From: an uncultured Lachnospiraceae bacterium
GTDB taxonomy: Bacteria; Bacillota; Clostridia; Lachnospirales; Lachnospiraceae
NCBI GenBank assembly: GCA_902796045.1
Contig: CADBNQ010000228.1
Location: 1-10,794, forward strand
Reading direction: 5' to 3'
Length of the DNA: 10,794 nucleotides
Below, piece after piece: positions 6,466 through 10,794 of the stretch. The position numbers and the translations under genes were made by a program. Positions within the stretch are counted from its first letter, which is position 1; each line of letters begins with the position of its first letter. Under the pieces are notes generated by a model. The model was not told the DNA's origin. It did no database searches and saw only the letters and a program-made list of their open reading frames with translations.

Positions 6466-7776
6466 ATGAGGAGACTGACAAGAGTGCCGGGACTGAGGGG
6501 AAGTCTTACCGTCCCGGGAGATAAATCCATCAGTCACAGGGCGGTCATGCTTGGCGCCCTGGCTGAGGGTGATACCACCATCAGCGGATTCCTGAAAGGG
6601 GCAGACTGCCTGTCTACGATCGACTGCTTCCGGCAGATGGGAATCAGGATTGAAGAGAGCCATGACATCATCAGGGTCCATGGAAAAGGGCTTCATGGCC
6701 TGAGAGCGCCGTCGGCGACGCTGAATGTGGGTAACAGCGGCACCACCACCCGGCTGCTTGCGGGAATTCTTGCGGGACAGTCCTTTAACAGTGCATTAAG
6801 CGGGGATGCCTCGCTGAATGCCAGACCCATGAACAGGATCATAAAGCCTCTGACCATGATGGGGGCAGGGATCAGGAGTGCGGGGAACAACGGCTGTGCT
6901 CCGCTTCTGATCGAGGGCCGGCCTTTAGAGCCGGTCCACTATATTTCTCCGGTAGCATCCGCCCAGGTGAAATCCTGTGTTCTGCTGGCAGGTCTGTATG
7001 CCCGGGGAGAGAGCAGCGTGACAGAGCCAGCCCTGTCCAGGGATCATACGGAGAGGATGCTCCGCGCTTTCGGAGCAGATGTCCGGTCCCAGGGGAATAC
7101 CTGCAGGATCATTCCTCCTGACAGCCTGTACGGTCGGCATATTGATGTGCCGGGCGATATTTCTTCTGCAGCCTATTTTATCGCTGCCGGCCTGATTACC
7201 CCGGGATCGGAAATAGAGATCAGAAATGTCGGAATCAATGATACCCGGTCCGGGATCCTGCGGGTCTGTCAGGATATGGGAGCCGATATTACTTATCTGA
7301 ACAGGCGGGAGGCCGGAGGGGAACCGGCTGCTGATCTGCTTGTAAGGACCAGTGATCTGACCGGAACTGTGATAGAAGGGGATATCATACCAACCCTGAT
7401 CGATGAGCTTCCGGTCATAGCCCTGATGGCCTGCTTTGCCCGGGGGGAGACCGTCATCCGGGATGCCCGGGAACTCAGGGTGAAAGAATCCGACCGTATA
7501 GAGCTTGTGAGCAGGCATCTTGCAGCGATGGGGGCAGATGTCATCCCGACTGAAGATGGCTTTATCATCAACAGCCGGCAGGGAGCCGGAAGTCCTCCGG
7601 TTCTGCATGGGGCCCCGATCAGCTGCTTTCTGGATCACAGGATTGCCATGACCTTTGCTGTGGCAGGTCTCAATGCTGAGGGAGAGACCCTGATCGCTGA
7701 CAGCCAGTGTGTAGATGTATCCTATCCGGGATTCTTTGAACAGCTGGAAAAACTTCATTGCCAAAAACCTAAATGA
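6466..7776 (+). CDS. aroA: 3-phosphoshikimate 1-carboxyvinyltransferase (EPSP synthase)
   Basis: A full-length 436-aa enzyme of the shikimate pathway. It condenses shikimate-3-phosphate with phosphoenolpyruvate to EPSP, leading to chorismate and the aromatic amino acids. The N-terminal PGDKSISHRA (17-26) supplies the substrate-binding K20 and R25. NVGNSGTTTRLLAG (87-100) is the glycine-rich PEP loop in its Bacillus-like form. Further blocks are SAQVKS with Q167 and K169 (165-170), DELP with the catalytic D313, RVKESDR with E341, and LDHRIAM (389-395). No residue of the known active site appears to be missing. AGGGAG at 6455-6460 lies 5 nt before the ATG. The gap to the flavodiiron gene is only 21 bp. 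No terminator is evident after its stop before the next promoter begins at 7780. Confidence 0.96.
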   Translation: MRRLTRVPGLRGSLTVPGDKSISHRAVMLGALAEGDTTISGFLKGADCLSTIDCFRQMGIRIEESHDIIRVHGKGLHGLRAPSATLNVGNSGTTTRLLAGILAGQSFNSALSGDASLNARPMNRIIKPLTMMGAGIRSAGNNGCAPLLIEGRPLEPVHYISPVASAQVKSCVLLAGLYARGESSVTEPALSRDHTERMLRAFGADVRSQGNTCRIIPPDSLYGRHIDVPGDISSAAYFIAAGLITPGSEIEIRNVGINDTRSGILRVCQDMGADITYLNRREAGGEPAADLLVRTSDLTGTVIEGDIIPTLIDELPVIALMACFARGETVIRDARELRVKESDRIELVSRHLAAMGADVIPTEDGFIINSRQGAGSPPVLHGAPISCFLDHRIAMTFAVAGLNAEGETLIADSQCVDVSYPGFFEQLEKLHCQKPK

Positions 7777-7779
7777 CTC

Positions 7780-7808
7780 TTGTATTAGAGATTGTTTTTT
7801 GGTAGAAT
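7780..7808 (+). promoter_or_regulatory. Sigma-A promoter with extended -10, for the EF-G-like gene
   Basis: TTGTAT (7780-7785) and TAGAAT (7803-7808) are 17 bp apart, with TGG-type context (G7801, G7802 after the T-run) just before the -10. It begins four bases after the aroA stop and predicts a transcription start near 7815. Confidence 0.7.
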
Positions 7809-7904
7809 AGACGCGTGGCTTTTTTGACTTTTTTTGTTCACACTTAACGCTGTTACTTGTCGAAACAGGCCGCCGCATTATTACATTATGGGAGGAACTG
7901 ATTT
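7809..7904 (+). other. U-rich 5' leader of the EF-G-like gene
   Basis: About 90 nt of leader hold two T-runs close to the predicted start (7820-7825 and 7829-7835), then a mixed stretch and a GGGAGG at 7890-7895, 9 nt before the ATG at 7905. Only weak pairing was seen (CTGTT at 7850-7854 with AACAG further on), and no known riboswitch or attenuator was recognised. Confidence 0.45.
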
Positions 7905-9998
7905 ATGAAGGTTTATGCAACCGAGAACATTAGAAACGTTGTTTTGCTTGGACACGGTGGTTGTGGTAAGACATCCTTAATCGAATCCATGGCGTTCTCA
8001 ACAGGGATCATTAAGAGAGTAAGAACTGTAGCTGAAGGTGGGACTGTCAGTGATTATGATAAAGAAGAGATAAAGAGAAAGTTTTCCATTCAGGCATCCG
8101 TTATTCCGCTTGAGGTGGACGGCGTCAAGGTGAACATTATAGACACACCCGGTTTGTTTGACTTTGCAGGAGAGGTTTACGAGGCACTGAGTGTTGCAGA
8201 TGCAGCCGTGATCGTGATCAACGGCAAGTCCGGTATCCAGGTTGGTACCAGGAAGAGCTTTGATTTCTGTGAGAAGAGAGGCATTCCGGTTATCGTCTAT
8301 ATCACGAATGTTGAAGATGAGCATGTGGATGCCGGTGCCATCGTCGATGATCTCCGCGATGCCTATGGCAACAAGATCGTTCCTTTCCAGATGCCTATGA
8401 AGGAAGAACACACCTTCAAAGGATTTATCAATGTCGTTAAGATGCTCGAGTGCACTCTCCAGGCAGATGGCAGCTTTACCGAGACAGAAGTGGAAGAAGG
8501 AGTCAATGATGATCTTGATACCTTCCGCATGGAGCTGATGGAAGGCGTTGCAGAGACAGATGAGGACCTGATGGAGAAGTTCTTTGCTGAGGAGCCCTTT
8601 ACAGAAGAGGAGATCAGCAATGCCATCGTGCATTCTGTAGCAGGCCGTGACCTGATGCCCGTCATCTGCGGCACCAACAGCTCAGATTATGCTGCAAAAG
8701 AACTCCTTGCCGATATGGTGAAGTATTTCTCCGCACCCGGCAGGATTGAAGGTCAGTTTACAGGGGTTAAGGTTAAGTCTGGTGAAGAGGTTACCGCCAG
8801 CTATGATGTGAGCAAGCCGGTAAGCGCTTATGTATTTAAGACGATTGCCGATCCGTTTGTGGGTCGTTTCTCCCTGGTCAAGGTGACAGATGGTGTCCTG
8901 AAGTCCGACTGTTCCCTCTACAACGCAGATAAGGAGACAGAGGAGAGGATCGGTAAGCTCTATGTATTAAGAGGAAAAGAGCAGATTGAGATCGAGTCCC
9001 TGCAGGCAGGTGACATCGGTGCTATTGCCAAGCTTTCCGAGACCAAGACAGGGGATACCCTCTCACCCAAGGCTGATCCTGTGGCATTTAAGAAAGCAGA
9101 TATGCCTGAACCCTTTACATTTATGCGCTATGTCACCAAGGCTAAAGGAGATGAGGATAAGGTTTCTTCAGCATTAAAGAAACTGATGGATGAAGATCTG
9201 ACCTTAAGAGAGAACAATGATAAGGCGAACCGTCAGATGCTGCTGTACGGTCTGGGCGATCAGCACCTTGAGATCGTCAGGAGCAAGCTGGCAGACAGAT
9301 ATAAAGTAGAGATAGAACTTGTCAAGCCCAAGGTTGCCTTCAAAGAGACCATCAGAGGCAATTTTGAGGTACAGGGCAAATATAAGAAACAGTCCGGCGG
9401 ACATGGACAGTATGGCGATGTCAAGATGACATTTGAGCCATCCGGAGATCTTGAGACACCTTATGTATTTGAGGAGAAGATCTTTGGCGGTGCTGTGCCG
9501 AAGAACTACTTCCCGGCAGTCGAGAAGGGTATCGCTGAGTCCTGCCAGAAGGGTCTTCTTGCAGGATATCCGGTGGTTGGCGTCAAGGCTACCCTGATTG
9601 ATGGATCTTACCATCCGGTAGACTCCTCCGAGATGGCCTTCAAAATGGCAGCCATCACAGCCTTCAAGAATGGTATTCCCAACTGTAAACCGGTTCTTCT
9701 TGAGCCCATCGTTAACCTTAAGGTAGATGTGCTTGATGCCAATACCGGTGATGTCATGGGTGACCTGAACAAGCGCCGCGGACGTATCCTTGGCATGAAC
9801 CCCCTTCCAGGCGGAAGACAGGAGCTTGAAGCTGACATCCCGCTGGCAAGTCTTGTAGGGTATTCTACAGATTTAAGATCCATGACAGGTGGCAGCGGCG
9901 AGTTCTCCTATGTATTCAGCAGATATGAGCAGATGCCTGCCGACGCACAGGAGAAGGTGCTCAAGGAAGCAGAGGCTGAGAAGGAAAACGAGAAATAG
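7905..9998 (+). CDS. fusA: Elongation factor G paralogue (EF-G2-like translational GTPase)
   Basis: At 697 aa it has the length and five-domain order of EF-G, a ribosomal translocation GTPase: G domain about 1-280, domain II about 304-388, III about 400-475, IV about 476-595, V about 598-690. Domain IV keeps GSYHPVDSSEMAF with H570 at the tip that enters the decoding site, and domain V keeps LRSMTGGSGEF. The G domain is divergent. The P-loop is GHGGCGKTS (16-24), switch II is DTPGLFDF with Leu84 where the catalytic His of EF-G sits, the switch I Thr appears to be Ser61, and the NKxD motif is replaced by NVED (135-138). These features match the EF-G2 paralogue type, so this is probably a second EF-G with a specialised or slower GTPase and not the main fusA of the str operon. 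No rpsL, rpsG or tuf adjoins it. An HD hydrolase follows 2 bp after its stop. Confidence 0.87.
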   Translation: MKVYATENIRNVVLLGHGGCGKTSLIESMAFSTGIIKRVRTVAEGGTVSDYDKEEIKRKFSIQASVIPLEVDGVKVNIIDTPGLFDFAGEVYEALSVADAAVIVINGKSGIQVGTRKSFDFCEKRGIPVIVYITNVEDEHVDAGAIVDDLRDAYGNKIVPFQMPMKEEHTFKGFINVVKMLECTLQADGSFTETEVEEGVNDDLDTFRMELMEGVAETDEDLMEKFFAEEPFTEEEISNAIVHSVAGRDLMPVICGTNSSDYAAKELLADMVKYFSAPGRIEGQFTGVKVKSGEEVTASYDVSKPVSAYVFKTIADPFVGRFSLVKVTDGVLKSDCSLYNADKETEERIGKLYVLRGKEQIEIESLQAGDIGAIAKLSETKTGDTLSPKADPVAFKKADMPEPFTFMRYVTKAKGDEDKVSSALKKLMDEDLTLRENNDKANRQMLLYGLGDQHLEIVRSKLADRYKVEIELVKPKVAFKETIRGNFEVQGKYKKQSGGHGQYGDVKMTFEPSGDLETPYVFEEKIFGGAVPKNYFPAVEKGIAESCQKGLLAGYPVVGVKATLIDGSYHPVDSSEMAFKMAAITAFKNGIPNCKPVLLEPIVNLKVDVLDANTGDVMGDLNKRRGRILGMNPLPGGRQELEADIPLASLVGYSTDLRSMTGGSGEFSYVFSRYEQMPADAQEKVLKEAEAEKENEK

Positions 9999-10000
9999 TC

Positions 10001-10591
10001 ATGATCAATAAAGCGATTGCATTTGCGACAAAGGCCCATGCTGGTCAGGTCCGGAAAGGTTCCAGACTGCCCTATATTTTACATCCGATGGAAGTCGGAA
10101 TGATCGTTTCGAGAATGACAGACGACCCTGAGATCATAACAGCGGCGATTCTTCACGATACGGTGGAGGACTGCCCTGGTGTAACTCCTGACCTGATCAA
10201 AGAAGAATTTGGTGAGAGGGTTGCCTCGATGGTCAATGCCGAAAGTGAAGATAAGTCCCGGTCCTGGGAGGAGCGCAAGGCCCATACCCTGGAGTCACTG
10301 AATGATGATACTGCCCTGGGCATCAAGCTGATTGCCCTGGGAGACAAGCTTTCAAATATCCGCTCTCTTCACCATGATTATGAGACGGGGGGAGAAAAGA
10401 TCTGGGACAAGTTCAATATGAAGGATAAGTCCAAGCAGGGCTGGTACTATATCGGACTGTGTGAATCCCTGAAGAGTCTGGAGGCCTATCCTGAATACGA
10501 AGAGTTCTGTCTGATGGTAGATCATGTGTTTGCAGATGTGATTGCTGAGATGAATCATAAAGATGATGCTTGTTTAAAGGCTGAAGATTGA
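10001..10591 (+). CDS. HD-domain hydrolase of RelA/SpoT type (small alarmone hydrolase-like)
   Basis: The 196-aa protein is essentially one HD domain resembling the N-terminal hydrolase half of Rel/SpoT. It has an R/K-rich start RKGSRLPYILHP with H28, the HDTVED motif (H52, D53, E56, D57), FGERVASMV (70-78) and ALGDKLSNIR with D115. These are the Mn2+ ligands and surrounding residues expected for splitting the 3'-pyrophosphate from (p)ppGpp. There is no synthetase, TGS or ACT domain, so if active it can only degrade alarmones. Other HD phosphohydrolase substrates, such as NADPH for MESH1-like enzymes, remain possible. The ATG follows the EF-G-like stop by 2 bp and its own Shine-Dalgarno is weak, which suggests translational coupling to that gene. 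A strong terminator follows. Confidence 0.85.
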   Translation: MINKAIAFATKAHAGQVRKGSRLPYILHPMEVGMIVSRMTDDPEIITAAILHDTVEDCPGVTPDLIKEEFGERVASMVNAESEDKSRSWEERKAHTLESLNDDTALGIKLIALGDKLSNIRSLHHDYETGGEKIWDKFNMKDKSKQGWYYIGLCESLKSLEAYPEYEEFCLMVDHVFADVIAEMNHKDDACLKAED

Positions 10592-10615
10592 TTTTGATAC
10601 AAAGATGACAGCTAC

Positions 10616-10655
10616 AAGGCGGATACCATGATCATATGGTATCTGCCTTCTTTCT
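10616..10655 (+). terminator. Rho-independent terminator of the EF-G-like/HD operon
   Basis: A 14-bp stem (10616-10629 with 10636-10649) has a single G-U wobble and a 6-nt loop, and is followed by the T-rich CTTTCT (10650-10655). It starts 24 bases after the HD gene stop. The tail is not a pure U-tract but the stem is very stable. Confidence 0.8.
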
Positions 10656-10690
10656 AAAGATTCCGATGAACAAAGGTCAGGAGGAAAGAT

Positions 10691-10794
10691 ATGGTTAGTG
10701 TTGCGGTGTTAGGTTATGGCACCATCGGTAAAGGTGTTGTCACAGTTCTTCAGACCAATGCTGACAGTATTGAGAAAAAAGCCGGAGAGCGGAT
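10691..10794 (+). CDS. hom: Homoserine dehydrogenase, N-terminal fragment (runs off the window)
   Basis: The first 34 codons are present. They begin MVSVAVLGYGTIGKGVVTVL, which is the NAD(P)-binding Rossmann strand and GxGxxGxG turn, typical of homoserine dehydrogenase. That enzyme makes homoserine from aspartate semialdehyde for threonine and methionine. Other Rossmann-fold dehydrogenases share the turn, but the wording of this block is very close to that family. AGGAGG (10679-10684) precedes the ATG by 6 nt. It sits after the terminator, so it should have its own promoter, which I could not identify in the short gap. Confidence 0.82.
   Translation, partial: MVSVAVLGYGTIGKGVVTVLQTNADSIEKKAGER

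Noticed and set aside
7824..7857. Second promoter with TTGACT at 7824-7829
   Set aside because: No acceptable -10 box lies 16-18 bp downstream. The 7780-7808 promoter is much better.
6925..7878. 317-codon open frame on the minus strand opposite aroA
   Set aside because: It lies almost wholly antisense to a clear EPSP synthase, shows no domain, and is explained by codon bias of the sense gene.
7998..8633. 211-codon minus-strand frame opposite the EF-G-like gene
   Set aside because: Antisense shadow of a well-recognised GTPase domain, with Cys/His/Ile-rich composition typical of such shadows.

Overview
The window reads as a housekeeping and accessory stretch of an anaerobic, roughly 50% GC Clostridia chromosome, most likely a Lachnospiraceae-like gut Firmicute. 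The pointers are strong AGGAGG-type ribosome binding sites, a Firmicutes-style EPSP synthase, an A-type flavodiiron protein, and a purine pathway in which AICAR formyltransferase and IMP cyclohydrolase are separate genes. The placement is inferred from protein character and was not tested by a search. No tRNA, rRNA, CRISPR array, insertion sequence or phage gene was seen.

Layout. Positions 2-322 hold the C-terminal end of an unrecognised protein. It converges on a minus-strand CYTH (CyaB-type) gene at 392-961, with a small GC-rich hairpin between them. Facing away from the CYTH gene is a membrane protein with PAS-like domains and no output domain (1103-2056), behind a good extended -10 promoter. 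A near-consensus promoter at 2070-2098 then drives a PurO-type IMP cyclohydrolase (2194-2907) and a stand-alone AICAR formyltransferase (2946-4121). Together these two make IMP from AICAR, the work bifunctional PurH does in most bacteria. On the same strand follow an orphan lipoprotein substrate-binding protein (4175-5221), a flavodiiron protein (5287-6444) and aroA (6466-7776, only 21 bp after the flavodiiron gene).

A new promoter (7780-7808) and a U-rich leader precede a divergent EF-G paralogue (7905-9998). Its G-domain motifs are altered. Two bases later begins a RelA/SpoT-type HD hydrolase of small-alarmone-hydrolase size (10001-10591). A strong stem-loop terminator closes this pair, and the window ends in the first 34 codons of homoserine dehydrogenase.

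There is no stretch over 300 bases without a gene. The longest gaps (962-1102, 2057-2193, 7777-7904, 10592-10690) carry promoters, hairpins and the terminator described below. The most interesting points are the split purine pair with a hairpin in its leader, the coupling of an EF-G-like GTPase to a predicted (p)ppGpp hydrolase, the PAS-only membrane protein, and the orphan substrate-binding protein. None amounts to a clear new defence or mobile system.
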